Origin: DATMNR01 sp963702765
GTDB taxonomy: Bacteria; Chloroflexota; Ktedonobacteria; Ktedonobacterales; Ktedonobacteraceae
Direction of reading: 5' to 3'
Assembly (NCBI GenBank): GCA_963702765.1
Contig: CAVPEB010000021.1
Span: 1-64,000 of the forward strand
Length of the DNA stretch: 64,000 nucleotides
The notes beneath the pieces were generated by a model. That model was not told the origin of the DNA, did not search any database, and worked only from the letters and a program-made list of their open reading frames with translations. A program made the translations under genes and the position numbers. Below are positions 30,439-38,840 of this stretch, one piece after another; within the stretch, counting starts at the first letter, position 1, and every line of letters starts with the position of its first letter.

Positions 30439-31311
30439 ATGAGCATGCCTGACGCTGGTGGAAATGATCATGAAAGTCAATCTAAACTCTCTTTATTGGA
30501 GGCTCTTTTTGGTCGTTCAAAACCCGTAATCGCTATGATGCATTTACTGCCTTTACCTGGTAGGACGCTCTATGATAGTAAGGGTGGTATGGGAGCTATA
30601 GTGGATGCGCTACGTCGAGACCTGGATATATTACAAGATGGCGGTGTGGATGGTTTGCTTTTCTGTAACGAAGGTGATCGTCCTTACTCCTTTCATATTG
30701 ATCGAGCGCCTATCGCAGCTATGGCAGCAGTAATTGGTGAGCTTCGTCCGCATCTCTCCCTCCCTTATGGAGTTGATCTGCTCTGGGACCCAATGGCTGC
30801 CCTGGCTGTAGCACAGGCTGTGCGTGCAAGTTTTGTGCGCGAGGTTTTTACAGGCGTGTATGATAGTGATATGGGTTTATGGCAAACTGATGCTGCCGCT
30901 ACGCTGGATTATCGTCGAAATATTGGCGCTGAGAATGTACGCCTGTTTTTCAATATCGAGCCTGAGTTTGCCCACCCCATCTCCCCTCGTCCCTTTGGGG
31001 CGCTGGCTCATAGCGTCGTTGTTTCTTCTTTAGCCGATGTGATTCTAATTTCGGGAGCAATGGCGGGAGCGGAAGCGAATCTCGATCATATTCGTGATGC
31101 AAAAATTGCCGTGCCAGGCACACCTGTCCTCGCAAATACAGGTGTGAAGATTGAGACTGTGCGCAAGACATTGTCAGTAGCCGATGGAGTCATTGTTGGT
31201 ACCGGACTCAAACAGGATGGCTATACCTGGAACCCGGTTGATGCCGATCGCGTACACCGATTTATGGACGAAGTACGAGCTGCTCGTGAGTTTAGTGAGG
31301 TTCACCCATGA
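30439..31311 (+). CDS. BtpA/SgcQ family protein (TIM barrel)
   Basis: 290 aa. Family blocks: KPVIAMMHLLPLPGRTLYD near the start, DLDILQDGGVDGLLFCNEGD, LPYGVDLLWDPMAALAVAQA, and the C-terminal GTPVLANTGVKIETVRKTL and ADGVIVGTGLKQDG. Cyanobacterial BtpA affects photosystem I; E. coli SgcQ lies in a putative sugar operon. The enzymatic role is unknown, though the C-terminal block looks like a phosphate-binding barrel end. It overlaps the FGGY kinase start by 4 nt (ATGA), so the two are translated together and probably act on the same metabolite. Confidence 0.87.
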   Translation: MSMPDAGGNDHESQSKLSLLEALFGRSKPVIAMMHLLPLPGRTLYDSKGGMGAIVDALRRDLDILQDGGVDGLLFCNEGDRPYSFHIDRAPIAAMAAVIGELRPHLSLPYGVDLLWDPMAALAVAQAVRASFVREVFTGVYDSDMGLWQTDAAATLDYRRNIGAENVRLFFNIEPEFAHPISPRPFGALAHSVVVSSLADVILISGAMAGAEANLDHIRDAKIAVPGTPVLANTGVKIETVRKTLSVADGVIVGTGLKQDGYTWNPVDADRVHRFMDEVRAAREFSEVHP

Positions 31312-32799
31312 CTTCTCGCTATGTGCTAGGTATAGATGTTGGTACAACTGCTTTAAAAGCTATCGCTTTAGAGCGCGAAAAAGGCATCGTAGCACAGGCT
31401 GAAATGGCCCACGAGTTGCTTTCTCCTCAGGCGGGTTGGGCGGAAGAAGATCCAGAGCGATGGTGGACAACCACTGTTGAAGCAATTCGCCAGTTGCTCA
31501 AAGACATTCCAGCAGAGTCGATCGAGGCAGTCGGCGTTTCTGGAATGGTACCTGCGATGGTCATTTTAGATGCATCAGGTGATCCCCTTCGTCTCAGCAT
31601 CCAGCAAAATGACGTGCGCGCAAATGTTGAAGTTGATGAACTGCGAGCTGACGTCGATCTTAAAGAATTCCTTAGTATCACTGGCTGTATGCCAAATCAA
31701 CAGAGTATTGACACCAAATGGCGCTGGCTCAAGAGACATGAGCCGAAGGTGGTAGAGCGTGCCGCACATGTGTGCGGTTCTTATGACTTCATCGTATATC
31801 GTCTGACTGGCCACTACTCCCTGGAGGAGAATTGGGCTGCAGAAAGCGGTTTTTACGATGTTGTGCAACATCGCTGGCATCCTCCTTATCTGGAACATGC
31901 CAGTATGGCTCCTAATTTGTTGCCGCCAGTTCGTCAACCGATAGAAACTGTAGCCGGGGTGAGCGATGAAGTAGCGAGAATGACTGGTTTATTGCCTGGA
32001 ACGCCAGTAGTAGCCGGTAGTGCTGATCATGTTGCGGCTGCATTGGCATCTGGATTAACACAGAATGGTGATATTCTACTGAAATTTGGTGGCGCTGGCG
32101 ATATTTTATATTGTGACTCTCGCCCTGATCCAGATCCACATTTTTACTTTGATTACCATGATGTTCCAGGTCTCACGCTCATCAACGGCTGCATGGCTTC
32201 TAGCGGTTCGCTAGTCAAGTGGTTCTCCAACACACTGGCGAATGGAATGTCTCCACAAGATTCTGGATGTGGAGGCACAGGCAATTGAGCCAGGAGCAGG
32301 CGGCATTATAGCGCTTCCTTACTTTCTTGGCGAAAAGACGCCAATTTTCGATCCCGCTGCCAGAGGTGTTTTCGCGGGATTGATGCTTCACCATACTCGC
32401 TCGCATCTCTATCGTGCCATCCTGGAAGCTGTGTGTTATGGTTTTGCTCATCATCTTGAACTATTACGCGAGGCAGGCCGTCCAATACGGCGTGTGGTCG
32501 CAGCTGATGGTGGGAGCCGAAGCGCTCTCTGGATGCAGATAGCGGCTGATGTTATAAACTTGCCTGTTCAAGTTGTGGCAGGCGAAGCTGCGTCCGCTCT
32601 TGGTGCTGCCTATGTTGCAGCTATGGGTGCCGGTATGTTTACCGACTGGAGCGACATCACACGTTTTATCTCACAAGGTCCTATTTATTATCCTCAGAGT
32701 GCTGTAGTTCCTCGATATCGCAAAGGCTTTGCCCTCTACCGCGAACTCTATATGCGTTTGCAATCCTATCTTCCAGAACTTGCACAACTTGACTCCTAG
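31308..32799 (+). pseudogene. FGGY-family carbohydrate kinase with a frameshift
   Basis: Sugar kinase of the xylulose/glycerol kinase fold. The first frame (31308-32288) has the ATPase start LGIDVGTTALKAIALE, AGWAEEDPERWW and GTPVVAGSADHVAAALASG. It diverges after LVKWFSNTLAN. A second frame (from 32242) carries ILDVEAQAIEPGAGGIIALP, YFLGEKTPIFDPAARGVF and DGGSRSALWMQIAADV to a normal C-terminus. One base is missing near 32242-32248 (GAATGGAATG). The whole would be about 497 aa, family length. Either recently inactivated or an assembly error; if real, the operon lacks its kinase. Confidence 0.8.
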
Positions 32800-32877
32800 G
32801 GTATTCCAAAAATGTGAGATAATGAAAGATATCGAAGCCCAATGAAGAGTTTCACATTCCCATGGAAGGATACCCAA

Positions 32878-34299
32878 ATGGAACAAAAGCAAGCTGAGCC
32901 AAAGACTATGTTTGAGAAGATCTGGGAAGCACATGTTGTACGTGATGTCCCTGGAGAAGCTACCATTCTGTACATCGATAGACATCTAGTACACGAGATG
33001 ACTTCCCCACAGGCTTTCGCTGGTTTGCGACTTGCTGGTCGCTCGGTGCATCGGCCCGATGCTACTGTCTGCGTGCTTGATCATAATGTGCCCACCGTCC
33101 CAGGGAGGCGTATGTTAGATGTGGTGGATAAAGATAGCCTTGAATGCTTGACTACGATGGAGAAGAACTCCCAAGAATTTGGTCTCACTCTTTATGATTT
33201 AGCAGACGCGCGGCAGGGCATTGTGCATATCATCGGGCCAGAGCAAGGATTGACCCTGCCGGGAATGACCATTGTGTGTGGAGATTCGCACACCTCTACG
33301 CATGGCGCGTTGGGAGCCTTAGCCTTTGGCATCGGCACCAGCGAAGTCGAGCATGTGCTGGCCACCCAATGCCTGCTGCAACAGCGACCCAAAACCATGC
33401 ACATCCGCGTCGAAGGAACCCTTGCTGCTGGGGTGACCGCCAAAGACCTGGCGCTGGCCATCATCGGGCAACTGGGGACAGGAGTCGGGACCGGCCACGT
33501 CATCGAATTCAGTGGTTCAGCCATTCGCTGCCTGTCAATGGAAGGACGCATGACGCTGTGCAACATGGCCATCGAAGCAGGAGCGCGTGCAGGTATGGTC
33601 GCCCCCGACGAGAGCACCTTCGCCTACATCCAAGGACGACCCTACGCCCCCAAAGGCGAGCAGTTCGAGCAGGCAGTGCAGGCATGGCGAGCGCTGGCCA
33701 GTGACCCTGGAGCGCACTTTGACGCCGAGTACGAGGTCACCATCGAAGGACTCGGACCCCAGGTCACCTGGGGCATCAATCCGGGCATGGTGGCAGATGT
33801 AGGAGGCGTCGTGCCCGACCCAGCCACGCAAGAGGATCCCGAAGCGCGCAAAGCCTACGAGCGAGCGCTCGCCTACATGGGACTAAGTGCAGGGCAGAAG
33901 ATCACCGACATCACGGTCGATACCGTCTTCATCGGCTCGTGTACCAACTCGCGGTTGGAGGATCTGCGGCAGGCAGCGAAGTACGTCCAGGGCAAGCACG
34001 TCTCCCCACGAGTGCGAGCGATGGTGGTGCCAGGCTCGACGCAGGTGCGACGCATGGCTGAGGAGGAAGGGATCGCTGATATCTTCCGGGAGGCGGGTTT
34101 TCAGTGGAGAGAGGCGGGATGCAGCATGTGCATTGCCATGAATGGGGATCAGCTCGCGGAGGGAGAGCGGTGTGCCTCCACAAGCAATCGCAACTTCGAG
34201 GGACGGCAAGGGCGAGGTGGACGTACCCACCTGGTCAGTCCTGCCATGGCTGCTGCTGCTGCTATCGCTGGCCATTTTGTCGATATTAGAGAAATGTAA
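32878..34299 (+). CDS. leuC: 3-isopropylmalate dehydratase large subunit
   Basis: 473 aa, aconitase family; isomerises 2- to 3-isopropylmalate in leucine synthesis with LeuD and a [4Fe-4S] cluster. Cluster cysteines are in IGSCTNSR (Cys355) and AGCSMCIAMN (Cys415, Cys418); GDSHTSTHGALGALAFGIG is present. Start at 32878 with GGAAGGA 7 nt before. The middle (about 33250-34230) is far richer in G+C (about 62% in 33301-33360 by count) than the first 370 bp (about 42% in 32881-32940) and carries long open shadow frames on both strands, although the protein is continuous. This suggests replacement by a foreign or paralogous leuC. Confidence 0.93.
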   Translation: MEQKQAEPKTMFEKIWEAHVVRDVPGEATILYIDRHLVHEMTSPQAFAGLRLAGRSVHRPDATVCVLDHNVPTVPGRRMLDVVDKDSLECLTTMEKNSQEFGLTLYDLADARQGIVHIIGPEQGLTLPGMTIVCGDSHTSTHGALGALAFGIGTSEVEHVLATQCLLQQRPKTMHIRVEGTLAAGVTAKDLALAIIGQLGTGVGTGHVIEFSGSAIRCLSMEGRMTLCNMAIEAGARAGMVAPDESTFAYIQGRPYAPKGEQFEQAVQAWRALASDPGAHFDAEYEVTIEGLGPQVTWGINPGMVADVGGVVPDPATQEDPEARKAYERALAYMGLSAGQKITDITVDTVFIGSCTNSRLEDLRQAAKYVQGKHVSPRVRAMVVPGSTQVRRMAEEEGIADIFREAGFQWREAGCSMCIAMNGDQLAEGERCASTSNRNFEGRQGRGGRTHLVSPAMAAAAAIAGHFVDIREM

Positions 34300-34312
34300 C
34301 ATGTTTGGCATT

Positions 34313-34359
34313 CGTCAATGCTTCTGTTGCATAACACGGGCGACATGGCGGCATTGACG
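34313..34359 (+). other. Hairpin in the leuC-leuD gap
   Basis: CGTCAATGC (34313-34321) pairs with GCATTGACG (34351-34359) around a 29-nt loop, just before the leuD ribosome site. It may mark an RNA processing point or influence leuD translation. Confidence 0.4.
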
Positions 34360-34378
34360 ACTGTAAGGAGTGTAGTGA

Positions 34379-34999
34379 ATGGAACCTTTTACAACTCTCA
34401 CGGGGCGGGTTGCCCCTTTAGATCGTTTGAACGTCAACACAGATGAAATCACGCCTGCTCGTTTTCTCAAGACGATCAGGCGTACTGGCTTTGATAAGGC
34501 CCTTTTTGCGAACTGGCGCTACCTTGATCCTAATGGTCAAATTCCAGATCCTGATTTTGTGCTCAATCTGCCTCGTTATCAGGGTGTGACTATATTACTC
34601 ACGGAAGATAACTTTGGGTGCGGATCATCACGCGAAATGGCTCCCTGGGCTATACGGGATTATGGTTTTCGCTGTCTCATCGCGCCAAGTTTTGCCGATA
34701 TCTTCTACAATAACTGCTTTAATAACAGTATTTTGCCAATTACCTTTGACAAAGCCACAATTCGAGAACTCTTCTCAGAAGTTGAAGCAACCGAGGGTTA
34801 TACTCTTCATGTTGACCTTGCTTCGCAAACAGTCGTAACTCCAGCAGGACGAGTACTGCACTTTGAGATCGATCAGTTTAGGAAAAATGCCTTGCTTCAG
34901 GGTCTGGACAATATCGGATGGACTTTGAGCCATGGTGATGAAATTGCAGCTTATGAAGAAAAAAGGAAGCAAGAAGCTCCCTGGTTATTCTCAAGCTAA
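34379..34999 (+). CDS. leuD: 3-isopropylmalate dehydratase small subunit
   Basis: 206 aa; swivelling domain partner of LeuC. Landmarks: VNTDEITPARFLKTIRRTGF, LTEDNFGCGSSREMAPWAI and IAPSFADIFYNNCFNNSILP. Length and motifs are complete. AAGGAG lies 8 nt before the ATG. It follows leuC by 79 nt and precedes pdhA by 40 nt. LeuB and LeuA are not in the window; linking LeuCD to a pyruvate dehydrogenase operon is unusual but both consume or feed acyl-CoA and 2-oxoacid pools. Confidence 0.95.
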   Translation: MEPFTTLTGRVAPLDRLNVNTDEITPARFLKTIRRTGFDKALFANWRYLDPNGQIPDPDFVLNLPRYQGVTILLTEDNFGCGSSREMAPWAIRDYGFRCLIAPSFADIFYNNCFNNSILPITFDKATIRELFSEVEATEGYTLHVDLASQTVVTPAGRVLHFEIDQFRKNALLQGLDNIGWTLSHGDEIAAYEEKRKQEAPWLFSS

Positions 35000-35039
35000 T
35001 CAAGTTTCTCTATTTTGTAGATGCTTGTAGGAGTTTCAG

Positions 35040-36110
35040 ATGTCTATCCAACAAATTGATTCCAGCTCTGTCCCTTATCAGATACTTGATCCTGAAGGCA
35101 ACCTTGTAAGCGAAATGCCCGACCTCAGTGCTGAGCGCATGCTTTCACTTTACCGCTACATGCAACTGGGCCGTATATTCTCCAACAAGATCGTTGCTCT
35201 GCAGCGCCAGGGGAGAGCAACCACGTTTGGTTCATTAGTTGGACAGGAAGCGACAGCCGTTGGATTAGCGGCTCCCTTACAGCCGCAGGATTGGCTCTCG
35301 ACCTCCTATCGAGAAATTGCTTCTCTCTTCGTCAAAGGCGTTCCAGTTCCAACAGTTGCTTATTCATTTCGTGGCTTCACGCCTCCAAACTGGCCTGCAG
35401 AAACCCACTGCTTGCCGATTCAGATCGTCATTGGCACGCAAATGTTACACGCTGTTGGCCTGGCGATGGCCGCTAAGATCGCTGGTGATCCAGTTGTTTC
35501 GGTAGGAGTATGTGGTGATGGGGCGACCTCTGAAGGAGATTTCAACGAAGCTCTCAATTTCGCTGGTGTCTTCCAGGCTCCCGTGGTGCTGGTTGTGCAG
35601 AATAATGGCTGGGCCATCAGTGTCCCACGTAATAGGCAGACTTTTGCTCAGACGCTCGCTTCTCGTGGGATTGGCTTCGGTGTATCATCAGAGTTGGTGG
35701 ATGGCAACGATATCTTAGCGGTTTACGATGTGATGCAGAAAGCTATCGAGCGAGCACGTTCAGGACAAGGGCCAACGCTTGTAGAAACACTCACTTATCG
35801 AATTGGGGCGCATACTACTGCAGATGATCCTACGCGCTACCGCGATCAACTCGAGGTAGAGTCCTGGCAGGCGAAAGACCCGATTACGCGTTTCCAAAAG
35901 TTCTTGATAGGGAGAGACTTGCTTACCGAAGATCGCGCAGAGCAAACTGTCACTGAGCTTGAGGAAGAAGTTAATGAAGCCGTTATGCTCGCTGAAGCAA
36001 TGCAGCCCATGGCCCCAGATAGCTTCTTTGACTACACAATGGCTAACTTACCTCATCGTCTTGAGGAGCAACGCGCTGATCTTTTACGATATGTAGATCG
36101 CAAAGAATAA
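35040..36110 (+). CDS. pdhA: Pyruvate dehydrogenase E1 component, alpha subunit
   Basis: 356 aa, thiamine-diphosphate enzyme that decarboxylates pyruvate (or a branched 2-oxoacid) and passes the acyl group to E2 lipoate. The TPP motif runs from GDGATSEGDFNEALN (159-173) to the Asn pair in VVLVVQNN (182-189). GRATTFGSLVGQEATAVG and RIGAHTTADDPTRYRD (phosphorylation-loop-like region) match E1-alpha. TAGGAG lies before the ATG. An IS4-type element separates it from its beta partner, so transcription of the downstream genes must cross the insertion. Confidence 0.93.
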   Translation: MSIQQIDSSSVPYQILDPEGNLVSEMPDLSAERMLSLYRYMQLGRIFSNKIVALQRQGRATTFGSLVGQEATAVGLAAPLQPQDWLSTSYREIASLFVKGVPVPTVAYSFRGFTPPNWPAETHCLPIQIVIGTQMLHAVGLAMAAKIAGDPVVSVGVCGDGATSEGDFNEALNFAGVFQAPVVLVVQNNGWAISVPRNRQTFAQTLASRGIGFGVSSELVDGNDILAVYDVMQKAIERARSGQGPTLVETLTYRIGAHTTADDPTRYRDQLEVESWQAKDPITRFQKFLIGRDLLTEDRAEQTVTELEEEVNEAVMLAEAMQPMAPDSFFDYTMANLPHRLEEQRADLLRYVDRKE

Positions 36111-36118
36111 AAGGGAGT

Positions 36119-37705
36119 GCAGAGGGCTTCGGCCCAATACCGTTTAGATAAGGAGAATGATGCGTTGGAAGCGCTTGATGGGCTGAGGTCCGTGATAGCG
36201 AGTCGAGTGCGTGAGCAGCACGATGACCTGAGCGAACGAACGCTCCAGTGTGGGCACCTGGCGGTGCTCAGGACGGGTGCGCGGAAATTTGGAGCCAGCT
36301 TTTTTGCACACACGTGGGTTACTGCGCAGGCGACGCAGCGGCACCAGCGGCTCGCGCAGATCGCTGAGCAAGCGCTGGGTCAAGTCCTCACGCTGCTCTT
36401 GGACAGTCTGCTGGAATTCATGGATGGCATCAGTGACCAGGATGAGCGCATGGGTGAAACTGAGCCGATCACTGTCCAGGTCCACCTGCTGTGCGGCGTG
36501 CAACATAAGTGTCCGCACAGCATAGTAGCCCAAGAGCACGCCATAGAGTTCTTGCACGACGCCACTGGGGGTGTGCGAGCGCAACGTGTAGTCACAGAGC
36601 CGTTGGTGCGTATCGATCTCATCGATGGCCGTCTCGATTTCCCACCGCTCGTGATAGCAGAGGATCAGGTCGAGGGCTCCACAGGTACGCGGATTGAGCA
36701 AGGTGGTCACCAGTCGATGCAGGTCGCCATGACCCGGTCGAGCGGGATCATCCAGGGTGTATTCGATGATCCGTACCAGCAGGGGTCTGCCACGCTGCTG
36801 GCCGCTGTCATCCTCGGGATAGAGGTAGGCCAGATAGGTGCCATCGGCGAGTTGGCGCAGGTAGCCAGGCACGACATTACTGGCCAAGCGACCCAGCACA
36901 TGCGCCTGCAATGCACGGATCAGCTGGATCAAGCGCGCCGAGTGAAAGCCACGATCGAGCAGCACCAGCATGCCGGGTTGGATCGAGCGCAGCAAGGCAA
37001 AGGCTCCCTGCCGTTCATTGGGAAGATAGGGGCGAAAGAGGGCATCGACCACCAGGTGGGTGGCGCATTCGAGCAAGTAGATGCCGCGCACCTGTGGATA
37101 GGCAGGCAGTGCCATGTTGGTTGCTGGGCCGACCAAAGGTCAACGCATTGGCAAAGGTGTCAGCCACGTTCTCCACCGTACTATCACTCGCCATCAGCCG
37201 CAACCCGAAGGCAAAGGCTCCCGGCGTCTCGGAGGTGGCACGGGGCTGGCAGACGCGCTCGAACAGGCGACGCAGCGGCCGGACGCCCAATTGCTGACGA
37301 CGCTGGCTGATGGCACTGCCGCCCGGCAAGCGCACGCCTGGCTCAGGCCAGATGTAGCGCAGTCCTTGGGCGATCTTGTGCAAGACGTGCGGGATCGACA
37401 CGCAGGAAAAGAGGCCCATCGCAATGATGAGGACGATCACCATCGGCATATTGAGCGCCTTTTCGCGCTCTTCCCAGCTCTGGGTCTCAGTCAGCACGTC
37501 TCGGATGAGAGCAGCTGGGATAATCTGTTCAAAGATATCCAAGTGCAACGCGTGACAGAACTTGCGGTCTGGGACAAGGTGACGTAGGCTGTAGCTCATG
37601 AGGAGGCTCCTGAGATAGGACAAGGTATTCACTTTGTAGTGTGAATAGTATGTCATATCTTGAACTCCTCTCCTTATCTAAACGGTATTGGGCAAAGCCC
37701 TCTGC
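36119..37705 (-). mobile_element. IS4-family insertion element between pdhA and pdhB
   Basis: About 1.59 kb bounded by imperfect inverted repeats: 36119-36156 (GCAGAGGGCTTCGGCCCAAT...) and the complement of 37669-37705 (GCAGAGGGCTTTGCCCAATA...), about 37 bp with one mismatch and one indel. The transposase lies inside on the minus strand. No clear target duplication is visible. The body is G+C-rich unlike its surroundings, consistent with recent arrival. Confidence 0.85.
36144..37599 (-). pseudogene. IS4-type DDE transposase, frameshifted
   Basis: First part (start ATG 37599, AGGAG upstream): AALIRDVLTETQSWEERE, GLRLMASDSTVENVADTFAN (first catalytic Asp), up to RPSNQHGTA. The second part continues one frame over: YPQVRGIYLLECATHLVVDA, MLVLLDRGFHSARL (second Asp), YHERWEIETAIDEIDTHQR (catalytic Glu; the Y-x2-R...E signature of IS4), then a C-terminus to 36144. 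The join is near 37100 in a GGCAGGCAG stretch. With one base restored the protein would be about 485 aa. Probably inactive as it stands, or a sequencing slip. Confidence 0.8.
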
Positions 37706-37846
37706 CGGGGTGTGGGGCCGCGCATCTGGGGGATGCAATAGCAGGTCCCCACAAAACTTCTTTATTATTTCTCGCAGCCGCAGGCTGCGAGTTAAATGGG
37801 CAGAAAGCAGAGAAACCCGCCATAACACCAATTGGAGTAATCTCAA
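37706..37846 (+). other. Spacer between IS and pdhB with a perfect hairpin
   Basis: 141 nt. CTCGCAGCC (37771-37779) and GGCTGCGAG (37783-37791) form a 9-bp stem with a 3-nt loop, not followed by T's. GGAG before the pdhB ATG is retained. No gene, and no sign of the original pdhA-pdhB junction. Confidence 0.5.
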
Positions 37847-38824
37847 ATGCAAATGACCATGATCGAAGCCCTAAATTCAGCACTCGCACTAGAGTTAGAA
37901 CGAGATAAACGAGTCGTACTACTTGGACAGGACATCGGAGCGAACGGTGGTGTTTTCCGTGTCACTGAACATTTACAAAGCAAGTTTGGCGAAGATCGCG
38001 TCTTCGATACACCTCTTTCGGAATCTGCAATAATTGGAAGCTCAGTTGGTATGGCGGTCTATGGCCTGCGGCCAGTGGCCGAGATTCAATTCGCCGGTTT
38101 CCTTTTTGTCTGCATGAATCAATTAGTCTCGCAAGCAGCGCGCATTCGATTTCGTAGCGCTGGAGCTTATACCTGCCCGCTTGTAGTACGTTCCCCATAC
38201 GGAGGTGGTGTACGGACACCTGAATTACATTCTGATAGTTTAGAAGGCGTGTTTTTACAGACACCGGGCCTTAAAGTAGTGATTCCTTCGAATCCATACG
38301 ATGCAAAGGGACTGCTCGCCTCGGCAATTGCCGATCCTGACCCGGTACTTTTCCTCGAAAATATCAAACTGTATAGATCTTTCCGACAGGAGACGCCTGA
38401 AGAACACTATGCAATTCCACTTGGCAAGGCGAAAATAGTTCAAGAAGGCAATGATGTTAGCATTTTTGCGTATGGTGCAATGGTAAACGTTGCGCTCGAA
38501 GCTGCAAAGCTGGCACAACAGGAATTGGACATAAGCATCGAGATCATTGACCTGCGAACTATCTGGCCGCTTGACGAAGAAGCCATTATTCAGTCTGTTG
38601 AAAAAACAGGTCGCGCAATTGTCGTTCACGAAGCGCCCCGCGCGGGAGGCATCGGAGCTGAAGTCACAGCCATTATCAACGATCACTGTCTCTACTCACT
38701 TCTGAAACCTGTCGGGCGTGTGACGGGCTACGATACACCTTACCCTGCTCCAGGTCTTGAAGACTACTATTTGCCTACCTCAGCGAAAGTATTGACGGCA
38801 TTGAAACAGGTGATGGAACCTTGA
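37847..38824 (+). CDS. pdhB: Pyruvate dehydrogenase E1 component, beta subunit
   Basis: 325 aa, completes the E1 heterotetramer. Typical blocks: MIEALNSALALELERDKRVV, LLGQDIGANGGVFRVTEHL, DTPLSESAIIGSSVGMAVYG, RPVAEIQFAGF and the C-terminal IDLRTIWPLDEEAIIQSVEK and VVHEAPRAGGIGAEV. Length is normal. GGAG about 9 nt before the ATG. It is cut off from pdhA by the IS element but stays in tight order with pdhC (16 nt), so the E1-beta, E2 and E3 genes probably share a transcript. Confidence 0.94.
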   Translation: MQMTMIEALNSALALELERDKRVVLLGQDIGANGGVFRVTEHLQSKFGEDRVFDTPLSESAIIGSSVGMAVYGLRPVAEIQFAGFLFVCMNQLVSQAARIRFRSAGAYTCPLVVRSPYGGGVRTPELHSDSLEGVFLQTPGLKVVIPSNPYDAKGLLASAIADPDPVLFLENIKLYRSFRQETPEEHYAIPLGKAKIVQEGNDVSIFAYGAMVNVALEAAKLAQQELDISIEIIDLRTIWPLDEEAIIQSVEKTGRAIVVHEAPRAGGIGAEVTAIINDHCLYSLLKPVGRVTGYDTPYPAPGLEDYYLPTSAKVLTALKQVMEP

Positions 38825-38840
38825 GAGATGGAGATTGAGT

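Noticed and set aside
33192..34346. Long overlapping frames on both strands within leuC
   Set aside because: They follow from the G+C-rich core of leuC; leuC itself is continuous and conserved, and none of the others has family features.
36117..37310. A 397-codon plus-strand frame opposite the IS4 transposase
   Set aside because: It is antisense to the conserved transposase motifs, G+C-driven and without recognisable domain.
36100..37720. Target-site duplication of the IS4 element
   Set aside because: The flanks (AAGGGAGT and CGGGGTGT) do not match over a convincing length.
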